DNA of 64,000 nt from Streptomyces californicus (GCF_000717645.1 NZ_JNZZ01000031.1:3508-67507); one strand, 5' to 3'; counted from the stretch's first letter, positions 47,707-58,458 are shown. Program-made: numbers and translations. Notes: generated by a model from the letters alone, not told the origin.

Positions 47707-48674
47707 GACCGCTCCTCGTGCCGGGCGGGATCCGCCTGCTTCTCGTGCCGGGCGGGCGTCCCCTGTTCCTCGGGCCGGGCGGGTGCCGCCTGTTCCTCGT
47801 GCCAGGTCCGGACCGCCTGCCGGTAGCCCTTCTCGTCGCCGTCGGGGGGCAGGAAGCGGGCCGCGAACGCCTCCCAGGCCACGGGGTCCGCCGCCGCTGC
47901 CGCGTACGCACGCTGGAACGCCTCGTCGCGCGGCTGGTCGGGGGCGCACGAGGTGAAGTGGGCCCCGCCCGGGGCCTCCACGACCCCGGTCACGGAGTGC
48001 CGTTGCACCAGGAGGGTCTGCAGCGACCCGTTCTCCGTCAACTCGGCGGTTTCCACCAGGCGTTCGCAGGAGACGTACGCCGCGTCCGCCGCCTCGCAGA
48101 ACAGGTCGTCGAAGTACGGGTCGGGGCCCAGGTACTGGCCGTTGCCGAGCCGGTCCGCCCGGTTGAGGTGGACCAGCGCCGCGTCCATCCGCAGGGCGGG
48201 CGCCGCCACGAACTCCTCGCCGTCCTCGTACGGCGACGTCACCGTCCTCAGCTCGGGGTTGACCCGCATGACGTCCGAGCCGAGCCCGGCCCGCACCGGC
48301 AGGAACGGCAGCCGGTTCGCCGCCGCGTGCAGCCCCCACATGAACATCGCCTCGTCGATCTCCGTCAGCGCGAACGCCCCGCGCTGCCGGGCCGCCCGGT
48401 AGTGCGGCTCCAGCGGGATGGAGTCGAGCGTCACGAACGCGGTGACCAGGCGGCGGATGCGCCCCGCCGCTGCCAGCAGACCGACGTCGGGGCCGCCGTA
48501 GGAGATCACCGTGAGATCGGTGACCGGTGACCGCAGCAGGGCCCGGACCAGGGCCATCGGCTTGCGGCGTGAACCCCAGCCCCCGATCCCGACCGTCATG
48601 CCGCTGCTCAGCCGGCCGACGACCTCCTCGGGCGTCATCGTCTTGTCGCGCGCGTACGGGGCGGCGGTGGTCAC
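47703..48674 (-). CDS. ipdA: IpdA-like CoA-transferase-fold subunit (alpha)
   Basis: A 323-aa class I CoA-transferase-fold alpha subunit, partner of IpdB in steroid ring hydrolysis. MTPEEVVGRLSSGMTVGIGGWGSRRKPMALVRALLRS, LTVISYGGPDVGLLAAAGRIRRLVTAFVTLDS and the EPHYRAAR stretch fit. The C-terminus ends in three 9-residue repeats of the type EEQxxPARH, encoded by a 27-bp repeat, which is not part of the family fold. GTG 48674 is three bases past the EchA20-like gene. Confidence 0.86.
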   Translation of the reverse strand: MTTAAPYARDKTMTPEEVVGRLSSGMTVGIGGWGSRRKPMALVRALLRSPVTDLTVISYGGPDVGLLAAAGRIRRLVTAFVTLDSIPLEPHYRAARQRGAFALTEIDEAMFMWGLHAAANRLPFLPVRAGLGSDVMRVNPELRTVTSPYEDGEEFVAAPALRMDAALVHLNRADRLGNGQYLGPDPYFDDLFCEAADAAYVSCERLVETAELTENGSLQTLLVQRHSVTGVVEAPGGAHFTSCAPDQPRDEAFQRAYAAAAADPVAWEAFAARFLPPDGDEKGYRQAVRTWHEEQAAPARPEEQGTPARHEKQADPARHEERS

Positions 48675-48677
48675 GGT

Positions 48678-49427
48678 TCATGCCTCCTTGCCGAAGGTGT
48701 CGCGGACCCGGGCGGCGGTCCCGGCGAGGTTCGCCTCGAAGGTGAACCCCTGCTCGAAGCGGTAGCTGCGCCGTACGTCCACGGGGTCGATGCCGTTGAG
48801 CGCCGCCTTGGCCAGCCGCAGCAGATGGCCGTCCTTCGCGGCGATCTCGTTCGCCAGTTCCAGTGCCGCGCCCATGAGTTCGGGGGCGGGCACCACGCGC
48901 CAGACCGACCCGTGGGAGAGCAGTTCGGCTGCGGTGACGGTGCGGGAGGTGTAGTACAGGGTGCGCATCAGGTGCTGCGGGACCAGCCGGGCCAGATGCG
49001 TCGCGGCGCCGAGCGCGCCCCGGTCCAGCTCCGGCAGCCCGAACACCGCGTCCTCGCTCGCGACGATCGCGTCGGCGTTCCCGACGAGTCCGACGCCGCC
49101 GCCCAGGCAGAATCCGTGCACCGCCGCGACGACCGGCACCTCGCACGCGTACACCGCCGAGAACGCCTCGGCGCAGCCCCGGTTGGCGCCGATCAGCGCG
49201 TCGTGGCCCGGATCGCGTCGCAGCTCCTTGATGTCGACGCCCGCGTTGAAGCCGCGGCCGGCGGCGGCCAGGACGACGCAGCGGGTCCCGGGCTCGCGGC
49301 CCGCCGACCGCACGGCGTCGGCGAGTTCGTACCAGCCGCTTACGGGAAGGGCGTTGACGGGTGGATGGTCGACGGTGACGACGCGCACGCCGTCCGCCCC
49401 GGCGGGCGAGGTGGTGGAGACACTCAT
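48678..49427 (-). CDS. echA20: Enoyl-CoA hydratase/isomerase, EchA20-like
   Basis: A 249-aa crotonase. DHPPVNALPVSGWYELADAV is the N-terminal CoA pocket, GRGFNAGVDIKELRRDPG the oxyanion loop near residue 70, and AVHGFCLGGGVGLVGNADAIVASEDAVFGLPELDRG the trimer/active-site region. Mycobacterial EchA20 opens steroid ring D. ATG 49427 is listed; an in-frame ATG at 49457 lies inside the KstR2-like operator and lacks a ribosome site. It is the first gene of the echA20-ipdA-ipdB-ipdC operon. Confidence 0.86.
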   Translation of the reverse strand: MSVSTTSPAGADGVRVVTVDHPPVNALPVSGWYELADAVRSAGREPGTRCVVLAAAGRGFNAGVDIKELRRDPGHDALIGANRGCAEAFSAVYACEVPVVAAVHGFCLGGGVGLVGNADAIVASEDAVFGLPELDRGALGAATHLARLVPQHLMRTLYYTSRTVTAAELLSHGSVWRVVPAPELMGAALELANEIAAKDGHLLRLAKAALNGIDPVDVRRSYRFEQGFTFEANLAGTAARVRDTFGKEA

Positions 49428-49447
49428 CGGAGAATCGGCTACCTTTC

Positions 49448-49467
49448 CACCAAACATTTGTTAGGTG
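49448..49467. promoter_or_regulatory. KstR2-like operator 2
   Basis: CACCAAACATTTGTTAGGTG, a palindrome with eight of ten complementary pairs. Read on the minus strand it is nearly identical to operator 1 at 40616-40635: CCTAACAAATGTTTGGTGG against CCTAACAAGTGTTTGGTAG. It lies between the divergent echA20 operon and the ipdF-like gene. Confidence 0.72.
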
Positions 49468-49520
49468 ACGGTAGCAGTCGCACCCCGGTCCGCCAACCGG
49501 GCCCACACGAGGGGATCGAG

Positions 49521-50456
49521 ATGACCGCACGCACAGCCGGACTCTGCGCGGGCCGGGTCGTCGTCGTCACGGGCGGCGGCCGGGGGCTCGGCCGGGCCCA
49601 CGCGCTGGCCTTCGCCGCCGAAGGGGCCCGGGTCGTCGTCAACGACCTCGGCGTGGGGGCGGACGGAGACCCGGCCGCGGCCGGGGGGCCCGGCTCACCC
49701 GCCCGGGAGGTCGTGGACGCGATCGCGGCGGCGGGCGGCGAGGCCGTCGCCCACGGCGGCGACATCGCCACCGCCGAGGGCGCCGCCTCCCTGGTCACCA
49801 CCGCCCTGGACGCCTTCGGACGCTTCGACACCCTGGTCAACAACGCGGGCTTCCTGCGCGACCGGATGCTGGTCAACCTCGACGAGGACGACTGGGACGC
49901 GGTCGTCCGGGTCCACCTCAAGGGCCACTTCCTGCCCCTGAGGCACGCCGCCGCCCACTGGCGCGCCGAGGCGAAGGCGGGCCGCCCGCCCGCCGCCCGT
50001 GTCATCAACACCAGCTCCGGCGCCGGACTCCTCGGCAGCGTCGGCCAGAGCAACTACGCCGCGGCCAAGGCCGGGATCGTCGCCCTGACCCTGGTCGCGG
50101 CGGCGGAACTCGGCCGGTACGGGATCCAGGTCAACGCCCTCGCCCCGGCCGCCCGCACCCGGATGACCGAGCGGACGTTCGCCGCGACGATGGCGGCCCC
50201 GGCGGACGGGAGCTTCGACGCCATGGCCCCGGCGAACGTCTCGCCGCTGGTCGTCTGGCTCGGCTCGGCGGCCAGCGACGGGGTGACGGGCCGCGTCTTC
50301 GAGGCCGAGGCGGGCCGCATCACCGTCATGGAGGGCTGGCGCCCCGGCCCCACCGAGGACCGGGGCGCGCGCAGGTCCCCGGCCGAGGCGGGCGACACGG
50401 TCCGCCGGCTGCTGGCGGACGCGGAGGAGGCGGGACAGGTGTACGGGGCGTCGTAG
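49521..50456 (+). CDS. ipdF: IpdF-like short-chain dehydrogenase
   Basis: A 311-aa SDR with the longer loop typical of IpdF/Rv3548c and of hydroxyacyl-CoA dehydrogenase domains. Nucleotide-binding GGGRGLGRAHALAFAAEGARVVVNDLG lies near residue 17, NNAGFLRD near 110, catalytic Ser in INTSSGAGLLG and Tyr-Lys in NYAAAKAGIVAL. In mycobacteria IpdF oxidises the 5-hydroxyl of a HIP-CoA derivative. It faces the echA20 operon across operator 2. GGGG lies nine bases before ATG 49521. Confidence 0.85.
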   Translation: MTARTAGLCAGRVVVVTGGGRGLGRAHALAFAAEGARVVVNDLGVGADGDPAAAGGPGSPAREVVDAIAAAGGEAVAHGGDIATAEGAASLVTTALDAFGRFDTLVNNAGFLRDRMLVNLDEDDWDAVVRVHLKGHFLPLRHAAAHWRAEAKAGRPPAARVINTSSGAGLLGSVGQSNYAAAKAGIVALTLVAAAELGRYGIQVNALAPAARTRMTERTFAATMAAPADGSFDAMAPANVSPLVVWLGSAASDGVTGRVFEAEAGRITVMEGWRPGPTEDRGARRSPAEAGDTVRRLLADAEEAGQVYGAS

Positions 50457-50468
50457 GCGGTTCTCCAC

Positions 50469-50533
50469 GCAGCCGCAGCCGCAGCCGCAGCCGCAGCCGC
50501 AGGCTCAGTGGCTCAGGGGCTCAGGGGCTGCGG
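50469..50533. repeat. Hexamer and octamer microsatellites after the ipdF-like gene
   Basis: GCAGCC is repeated 5.8 times at 50469-50503, then GGCTCAG(T/G) is repeated four times at 50502-50533 with one changed unit. The array starts 12 bases past the gene's stop and is non-coding. Confidence 0.92.
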
Positions 50534-50606
50534 GGCTTCGGGGGAAACCCGTTTGCGCGGACGTCCGGGCGCCCGGTATCCAGCACAGGACACCGAGGAG
50601 CACACG

Positions 50607-51878
50607 ATGACACGGCACGGCCCCCTGAACGAGTTCTGCTGGATGGACCTCAAGACGCGCGACCCCTCCGGCACCGCCGCCTTCTTCTCCGCGGTGCTGG
50701 GCTGGGACTTCGCCGTGGACGAGACGGACTGGCGCCGGGCCGTCGTGTTCTCGGCGGGCGACCACCGGATCGGCGGCCTGAGCGACCTCGCGCAGCCCGT
50801 CCACTCGCCCGGCCTGCCCGCCCATGTCTCCTACTACCTGGCGGTCGACGACGTGGACCACCGTACGGCCGTGGCGGCGGAGAACGGCGCACAGGTCCTC
50901 CTGCCGCCCTTCGACGCGGGGGACCAGGGCCGGATCTCCACCCTGATCGACCCCGTCGGCGCGGTCGTCTCCCTCTGGCGGCCGCGGGGGTTCGCGGGGT
51001 GGCCGGTATCGCCTCCCGACGAGGGCGCGGCGATCCCGCACCACATGGTCCTGGCCTGCGCGGACCCCGAGCGGGCCCGGCACTTCTACACCGGGATGAC
51101 CGGTGCTCCGCTCTCCCGGGCCACGTTCCTGGAAGCCCCCGCCGGGTCCGCCCCGCACTGGGAGCTGTCCGTGGCCGTGCGCGATCCGGACCGGGTCGCC
51201 GCCCGGGCCCGCGAGCTCGGCGGCGAGTCGGCCACCGCCACCGGAGGCGCCGCACGGCTGTCGAGCCCGGAGGGGCTGACCCTCCGCCTCACCACCACGC
51301 CGCGGGACCCGGCGTTCCTGGAGACCGACCGGCTCGTCCTGCGCCCCGCCACGGCCGCCGACGCCCCCGACCTGCTCGCCCTCGACAACGACCCCGCCGT
51401 CATGCGGTACATCAACGGCGGCCGGCCCACGAGCGCCGAGGACATCCGGGACCGGACCCTGCCGAGGCTCCTCCACGACCACGCGTGCACCGGAACCCGC
51501 GGCTACTGGATCGCGCGGGAGAGGGACACGGGCGCGTTCCTCGGCTGGTTCGAACTCCGGCCGCTGGACGACCGCGACCCCGCCGTGGTCGAACTCGGCT
51601 ACCGGCTGAACCGGGCCGCCTGGGGCCGTGGATACGCCACCGAAGGCGCACGCGCCCTGGTCGGCAAGGGGTTCACGGACCTCGGGGTCCAGCGGGTCAC
51701 CGCCAACACCATGACGGTCAACACGGGGTCCCGGCGCGTGATGGAGAAGACGGGCCTGACCTTCCTGCGCTCCTACACCGACGACTGGCCGGACGCCATC
51801 GAGGGCTCCGAACACGGCGAGGTCGAGTACGAACTCACCCGGGAGGCATGGGAGGCCGCGGCGGCGCGGGAGCCGTGA
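50607..51878 (+). CDS. VOC (glyoxalase-fold) - GNAT acetyltransferase fusion
   Basis: A 423-aa fusion. Residues about 5-120 and 140-235 are two VOC/glyoxalase modules (FCWMDLKTRDPSGTAAFFSAVLGWDF and HHMVLACADPERARHFYTGMTG). Residues 245-420 are a RimJ/RimL-type GNAT (TDRLVLRPATAADAPDLLALDNDPAVMRYINGG and GYRLNRAAWGRGYATEGARALVGKGF). VOC pairs with GNAT occur in self-resistance and detoxification proteins; the substrate is unknown. GAGGAG precedes ATG 50607; an upstream in-frame ATG at 50508 starts inside the microsatellite. Confidence 0.86.
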   Translation: MTRHGPLNEFCWMDLKTRDPSGTAAFFSAVLGWDFAVDETDWRRAVVFSAGDHRIGGLSDLAQPVHSPGLPAHVSYYLAVDDVDHRTAVAAENGAQVLLPPFDAGDQGRISTLIDPVGAVVSLWRPRGFAGWPVSPPDEGAAIPHHMVLACADPERARHFYTGMTGAPLSRATFLEAPAGSAPHWELSVAVRDPDRVAARARELGGESATATGGAARLSSPEGLTLRLTTTPRDPAFLETDRLVLRPATAADAPDLLALDNDPAVMRYINGGRPTSAEDIRDRTLPRLLHDHACTGTRGYWIARERDTGAFLGWFELRPLDDRDPAVVELGYRLNRAAWGRGYATEGARALVGKGFTDLGVQRVTANTMTVNTGSRRVMEKTGLTFLRSYTDDWPDAIEGSEHGEVEYELTREAWEAAAAREP

Positions 51879-51929
51879 GCGCCCCGCCGGTCGGGGAGGG
51901 CCGCGGGCGCGCGGCGGACCGCGCGGCAC

Positions 51930-51947
51930 GACCGCCCGCGGGCGGTC
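51930..51947. terminator. Perfect 18-bp palindrome between convergent genes
   Basis: GACCGCCCGCGGGCGGTC is fully self-complementary and touches the ankyrin gene's stop codon complement. As RNA it would form a seven-base stem with a four-base loop. Confidence 0.5.
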
Positions 51948-52701
51948 ACGCCACCGCCTCCAGCAGCGCCACGATCTCGCCGTGCCCCGTGTGCTGGTCC
52001 ACTCCCGCCGCCGGCACCCCGTCCCGGAGCAGCTCCACGGCGATCGTCTCCTCGCCGTGGAGCAGCTCCCGCACCGTCACCGTCTCGATGCCGGGGCCGT
52101 AGCTCTCCTCCAGCCGCCGCCGCAGCTCCCCCTCGGCGTCGAGCGCCGCCGTGCGCCGCGCCTCGGCCAGCGCCACGGCGACCACGGGCTCCTGCCCCTG
52201 TGCCGCCGCGCCGTGCGCGAGCAGCGCCTCCACCGTGCGCGCCGACCCCCGCTGCGCCGCCAGCACCAGCATCGCCTCGCCCCGCGGGCCCGGCAGCAGC
52301 GGGTCGGCGCCCCCGGCGAGGAGCGCCTCGACCGTGGGGGCGTGCCCCAGCCCGACCGCCCACCGCAGCGCCGTGAAACCGAACTGCTCGCGCAGATCGG
52401 GCCGCGCCCCGGCGGACAGCAGCGCCTCCACCACCTCGGTGTGCCCGCCGCACGCCGCCCCGCACAGGGGGAGGTCGCCCGCCTCGGGGCCGCTCGCCCG
52501 GTCGGGATCGGCCCCGGCCGCGAGCAGCAGCCGTACCGCCTCGGGGCGGTCCTGGACCGAGGCCAGATAGAGCGCGGTCGTGCCCTCCTCGTCACTCGAC
52601 TCGGCGGACGCGCCCGCGCGCAGCGCCCGTACGACCGCGTTCTCGTCCTCGTACAGCGCGTCGAACAGGCTTGGTTCGTCCCTGATCGGCTCGTTCGTCA
52701 T
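51946..52701 (-). CDS. Ankyrin-repeat protein
   Basis: A 251-aa protein with four or five ankyrin repeats between about residues 10 and 165, for example GTTALYLASVQDRPEAVRLLLAAGADPD, LCGAACGGHTEVVEALLSAGARPD and TALRWAVGLGHAPTVEALLAGGADPL. The C-terminal 80 residues are non-repeat and include TVTVRELLHGEETIAVELLRDG. No signal peptide is visible, so it is likely a cytosolic protein-binding scaffold. It stands alone on the minus strand; the metallopeptidase gene is 82 bases upstream. Partner unknown. Confidence 0.88.
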   Translation of the reverse strand: MTNEPIRDEPSLFDALYEDENAVVRALRAGASAESSDEEGTTALYLASVQDRPEAVRLLLAAGADPDRASGPEAGDLPLCGAACGGHTEVVEALLSAGARPDLREQFGFTALRWAVGLGHAPTVEALLAGGADPLLPGPRGEAMLVLAAQRGSARTVEALLAHGAAAQGQEPVVAVALAEARRTAALDAEGELRRRLEESYGPGIETVTVRELLHGEETIAVELLRDGVPAAGVDQHTGHGEIVALLEAVA

Positions 52702-52783
52702 GCTTCGACCCTACGGCGGGCCGCCGACAACCCCCGGCCCAGGTCACGGCCGTCCCCGGGCCGGGAGGCGCAGGCGCGTCGGC

Positions 52784-54936
<2,153 letters not shown>

Positions 54937-55137
54937 CCCACCGGGACCAGCGGGCCGGCCCCGACCCGACGGGGCCTGCCCTGGCCCGCCGGGACCGGCC
55001 CCGGCCCGCCGCGACCGGCAGGCCGACTCGCTTCGGCCCGCCGAGGAGCACGCCGGCCGGCCCCACCCCTGACCACGGGCCCGATGCCGCCCCGGCCACG
55101 GGTGACGACCGGCCGGCGGCGGTCAGCCGCGCACCGG

Positions 55138-56949
55138 TCAGCCGCGCACCGCCCCGGAGGCGTCCGGCGCCACGGGCGCCCCCGGGCCCAGCTCCACCCG
55201 CGGCTCACCCGACCCCTCCAGCTCCAGCACCCACACCTCGTTGACGCCCTCACGGAGCACCGGCCCCGGCACGTACAGCGTCCGCTGCGGGCCCACCGAC
55301 CAGTAGCGGCCCAGGCAGAAGCCGTTGACCCAGACGAACCCGCGCGTCCAGCCCGGCAGTTCGAGCCCCGCGTGATCGGCGCCCGCCCCGCCCGGGGTCC
55401 CGTCGAGCGTGAACGAGCCCCGGAACAGCCCGGTCGTCCCCGGCACCCCGGGCACCGGACCGAAGCGCACCGCCGCCACCGCGTCCGCCTCGAACGCGTC
55501 GAGCCGCAGCCCCCGGGCCCGTACCCCATGCAGATACTGCCGCTCGTGCATCACCCCGACCGTGACGCCCTTCCGCTCGCCCAGGCGCGGCCCGTAGTTG
55601 ACCCGGCCCAGCGACTCCACCCACAGCTCGACCTCCGCCGGACCCGCCACCGGCTCCGGCAGCGTCGCGCACTCCTCGGTCAGCACCCCGGCCCGGACCC
55701 CGTCCACCGAGACCACCGCCCGGTCCCGCAGCCCCGACACCCCCAGCGGATACGGCTGCCGGGGCCCCGGCACCGCCACCCGGTAGCGCACCAGCCCCCG
55801 GTCCACGCCCAGGTCCTCGAAGGTCGGCGGGACCCCCGACTCCGTCTCCGGATCGCCGAGCGCCTCCAGTACGTCCCCGAGCCCGGACCACTCCGCCAAC
55901 TCCACCCGCACCGGCCCCGCCAGCCCCACCGGCTCCGGCGGCAGCGCGGGCAGCGGGCCCTCGGCGTACTCCGCCAGCACCTTCCGGAACAGCCGGAACT
56001 TCTCCGTCGCCCGCCCGTACTCGTCCACCGGCGCGTCGTAGTCGTACGATGTTACCGTCGGCAGGTACGCCCCGTCCTGGTGCGGTCCGGACCGGTTCGC
56101 CCCCGCCCAGCCCGCGAAGTTCGTCCCGCCGTGCGCCATGTAGAGGTTCACCGACGCCCCGCACTCCAGGATCTCCCGCAGCGCCCCGGCCGCCTGCTCC
56201 GGACCCCGGTGCACCGGCTCGGAGCCCCAGTGGGAGAACCAGCCGCACCAGAACTCCATGCACATCAGCGGGCCCTTCGGCTGGTGCCGGCGCAGCACCT
56301 CGAACCCCTCCCGCGCCCCCGAACCGAAGTTCGCCGTCGCGAGGAGCCCCGGCACCGAACCACCGGTCAGCATGTGGTCCTCCGGGCCGTCCGACGTGAA
56401 CAGGGGAACCGTCACCCCGCACCGCCGCAACAGCCCCGCCAGCCACTCCAGATACACGGCGTCGCTGCCGTAGCTGCCGTACTCGTTCTCCGCCTGGACG
56501 AGGATCACCGGGCCGCCCCGCGACACCTGCCGCTGCACCACCTGCGGCAGCAGCTCGCGGAACCACCGCTCCACCACCGCCAGGTACTCCGCGTCCCGGG
56601 TCCGCACCCGCCGCCCGAACCGGCCCGTCACCCACACGGGAAGACCGCCGTTCTCCCACTCGGCGCAGATGTACGGGCCCGGCCGCACGATCGCCCACAG
56701 CCCCGCCCGCTCCGCCGCGTCCAGGAACCGGCCCAGCGCCCCCACGCCCCGGACCTCGCCCTCCCGAGTCTCGTGCAGATTCCACGGGACGTACGTCTCG
56801 ACGCAGTTCAGGCCCATCGCGGCGAGCATCGCCAGCCGGTGGTCCCACTGCTCCTCGTGCACCCGGAAGTAGTGGAGAGCGCCCGACAGCAGCCGTACGG
56901 GCTTCCCGTCGAGCCGGAAGCAGTCGTCGCCCACGGTGAAGTCGGTCAT
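55138..56949 (-). CDS. Beta-galactosidase, glycoside hydrolase family 35
   Basis: A 603-aa GH35 enzyme. RLLSGALHYFRVHEEQWDHRLAMLAAMGLNCVETYVPWNLHE is the N-terminal barrel start. The acid/base is Glu156 in VQAENEYGSYG and the nucleophile Glu232 in CMEFWCGWFSHWG. Jelly-roll domains follow with the C-terminal LPGWTRGFVWVNGFCLGRYWSVGPQ block. There is no signal peptide, so it is probably cytosolic and acts on imported beta-galactosides. It is divergent from an AraC regulator gene with a palindromic site between. Confidence 0.93.
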   Translation of the reverse strand: MTDFTVGDDCFRLDGKPVRLLSGALHYFRVHEEQWDHRLAMLAAMGLNCVETYVPWNLHETREGEVRGVGALGRFLDAAERAGLWAIVRPGPYICAEWENGGLPVWVTGRFGRRVRTRDAEYLAVVERWFRELLPQVVQRQVSRGGPVILVQAENEYGSYGSDAVYLEWLAGLLRRCGVTVPLFTSDGPEDHMLTGGSVPGLLATANFGSGAREGFEVLRRHQPKGPLMCMEFWCGWFSHWGSEPVHRGPEQAAGALREILECGASVNLYMAHGGTNFAGWAGANRSGPHQDGAYLPTVTSYDYDAPVDEYGRATEKFRLFRKVLAEYAEGPLPALPPEPVGLAGPVRVELAEWSGLGDVLEALGDPETESGVPPTFEDLGVDRGLVRYRVAVPGPRQPYPLGVSGLRDRAVVSVDGVRAGVLTEECATLPEPVAGPAEVELWVESLGRVNYGPRLGERKGVTVGVMHERQYLHGVRARGLRLDAFEADAVAAVRFGPVPGVPGTTGLFRGSFTLDGTPGGAGADHAGLELPGWTRGFVWVNGFCLGRYWSVGPQRTLYVPGPVLREGVNEVWVLELEGSGEPRVELGPGAPVAPDASGAVRG

Positions 56950-56997
56950 GGTGCTCGTACGCTCCTGTGCTGGGCCGCGACCGCGGCCGTCGGATCA

Positions 56998-57012
56998 AGT
57001 GGTCCGACCACT
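56998..57012. promoter_or_regulatory. Palindromic operator between GH35 and AraC genes
   Basis: AGTGGTC-C-GACCACT is a perfect 15-bp palindrome, 48 bases upstream of the GH35 start. TGGTCnGACCA is of the GntR/LacI style, so a third regulator may bind it. Confidence 0.5.
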
Positions 57013-57188
57013 GTCACCCCTGGCGCACACCGGGTCCATGGACAAAGATCGCAGGTGATTGGACGCAGGGGACCGAAACGGACGGGTCGCTTCCGGCCGT
57101 GTGCCCGGGGTGGCCCGGGCGCGGCCCGCAGGATCCTGACGGGCAGAATCGGGCCGTGAACAGCAGGAAGAAAGGGGAAGGGACCGCG

Positions 57189-58067
57189 ATGTACCACACC
57201 TGGATGCGTTTCTTCACCCCGAGCCCGCTCCACCACCGCCTGGGCCTGGTCTGCCTCGGCGTCGGCCTCCAGCACGGGGCGCTGCCCACCGTCGGCCCCC
57301 GCACCCTCGACCACCACGTCGCCGTGATCGTCCACTCCGGCAGCGGCTGGTTCAAGGGCCCCGACGGCCGCCGCACCCCGGTCACCGGCCCCAGCCTCAT
57401 CTGGCTGACCCCCGGCACCCCCCACCACTACGGCGCCGACCCCGGCACGGGCTGGGACGAGAGCTTCGTCGACTTCACCGGGCCCGCCACCGCCACGTAC
57501 ACCGAACTCGGCTACATCGAGCCCGACCGCCCCCTCGTCCCGCTCACCGACACCGCCGCCCCGCGCGCCGCGGTCGGCCGCATGGTGCGCGCCGCCCGCC
57601 GCGGCAACCCGCTGCTGGAGGTCGAGACCGGGGCCGCCGTCCACGAACTCCTCGTCGCCCTGCGCCGCGCCCGCGCCGACATCGGCCCGGACGGCGACCC
57701 CGTGCTCCAGGCCCTGGCCCGCGACGCCTACCAGCCGCTGACCGTAGCCGAGCACGCCGCCCGCCACGGCATGACGGCCGCCGAACTGCGCACGGCGGTA
57801 CGGCGCGGCGCCGGATGCAGCCCCAAGGACTACCTGCTCGGCATCCGGCTCGGCCGCGCCAAGGAACTCCTCGCCGCCACCGACCTCCCGGTCGCCGCCG
57901 TGGCCCGCCGCGTCGGCTACGACGACCCGGCGTACTTCTCCCGGCTCTTCGCCCGCCGGGTCGGCGCCGCCCCCGTCCGCTTCCGCGAACAGCAGGGCCG
58001 CAGCGTCCCCGGCGGCTGGAGCGACCGGGTGCCCGACCCCGACGACCCGCCGACGATCAGCGCCTAA
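57189..58067 (+). CDS. AraC-family transcriptional regulator
   Basis: A 292-aa regulator. The N-terminal cupin-like sensor (residues about 10-120) has LDHHVAVIVHSGSGWFKGPDGRR and SLIWLTPGTPHHYGAD, typical of sugar-sensing AraC proteins. The C-terminal two-HTH domain (about 185-270) has TVAEHAARHGMTAAELRTAVRRGAGCSPKDYLLGIRLGRAKELLAATDLPVAAVARRVGYDDPAYFSRLFARRVGAAPVRFRE. GGAAGG precedes ATG 57189. It probably activates the divergent beta-galactosidase gene. Confidence 0.9.
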   Translation: MYHTWMRFFTPSPLHHRLGLVCLGVGLQHGALPTVGPRTLDHHVAVIVHSGSGWFKGPDGRRTPVTGPSLIWLTPGTPHHYGADPGTGWDESFVDFTGPATATYTELGYIEPDRPLVPLTDTAAPRAAVGRMVRAARRGNPLLEVETGAAVHELLVALRRARADIGPDGDPVLQALARDAYQPLTVAEHAARHGMTAAELRTAVRRGAGCSPKDYLLGIRLGRAKELLAATDLPVAAVARRVGYDDPAYFSRLFARRVGAAPVRFREQQGRSVPGGWSDRVPDPDDPPTISA

Positions 58068-58078
58068 GCTCGCTGACC

Positions 58079-58405
58079 ATGAGTACGAGCGAGATCGACT
58101 CCTCCGTCCGGGCCGAGCTGAACCGGCTGCGCGAGAGCATCGACAACATCGACGCCGCCGTCGTCCACATGCTGGCCGAGCGCTTCAAGGCCACCCAGCA
58201 GGTCGGCCGCCTCAAGGCGGACCACAGACTGCCGCCCGCCGACCCCGCCCGCGAGACCCGGCAGATCGCCCGGCTCCGGCAGTTGGCGCAGAGCGCGAAC
58301 CTGGACCCGGCGTTCGCCGAGAAGCTGCTGAACTTCATCATCGCCGAGGTGATCCGCCACCACGAGCGCATCGCCGAGGAGACGGAGAACGCCTCCGGGA
58401 CCTGA
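58079..58405 (+). CDS. Chorismate mutase (AroQ type)
   Basis: A 108-aa all-helical chorismate mutase that makes prephenate for Phe/Tyr synthesis. LNRLRESIDNIDAAVVHMLAERFKATQQVGRLKADHRLPPADPARE carries the AroQ Arg, Lys and Glu/Asp active-site residues, and the last helix reads FAEKLLNFIIAEVIRHHERIAEE. It starts 12 bases past the AraC gene. The absence of a signal peptide fits the cytosolic type. Confidence 0.92.
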   Translation: MSTSEIDSSVRAELNRLRESIDNIDAAVVHMLAERFKATQQVGRLKADHRLPPADPARETRQIARLRQLAQSANLDPAFAEKLLNFIIAEVIRHHERIAEETENASGT

Positions 58406-58458
58406 GGAACCGCCGGGCCCCGCCCGCCGTTCCCCAGGCCCCGAAGGCCCGGAGTCGC

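Noticed and set aside
38250..50456. Reading the fad/ipd genes as a secondary-metabolite cluster
   Set aside because: No polyketide, NRPS, terpene or tailoring genes are present, and the gene set matches KstR2-type catabolism.
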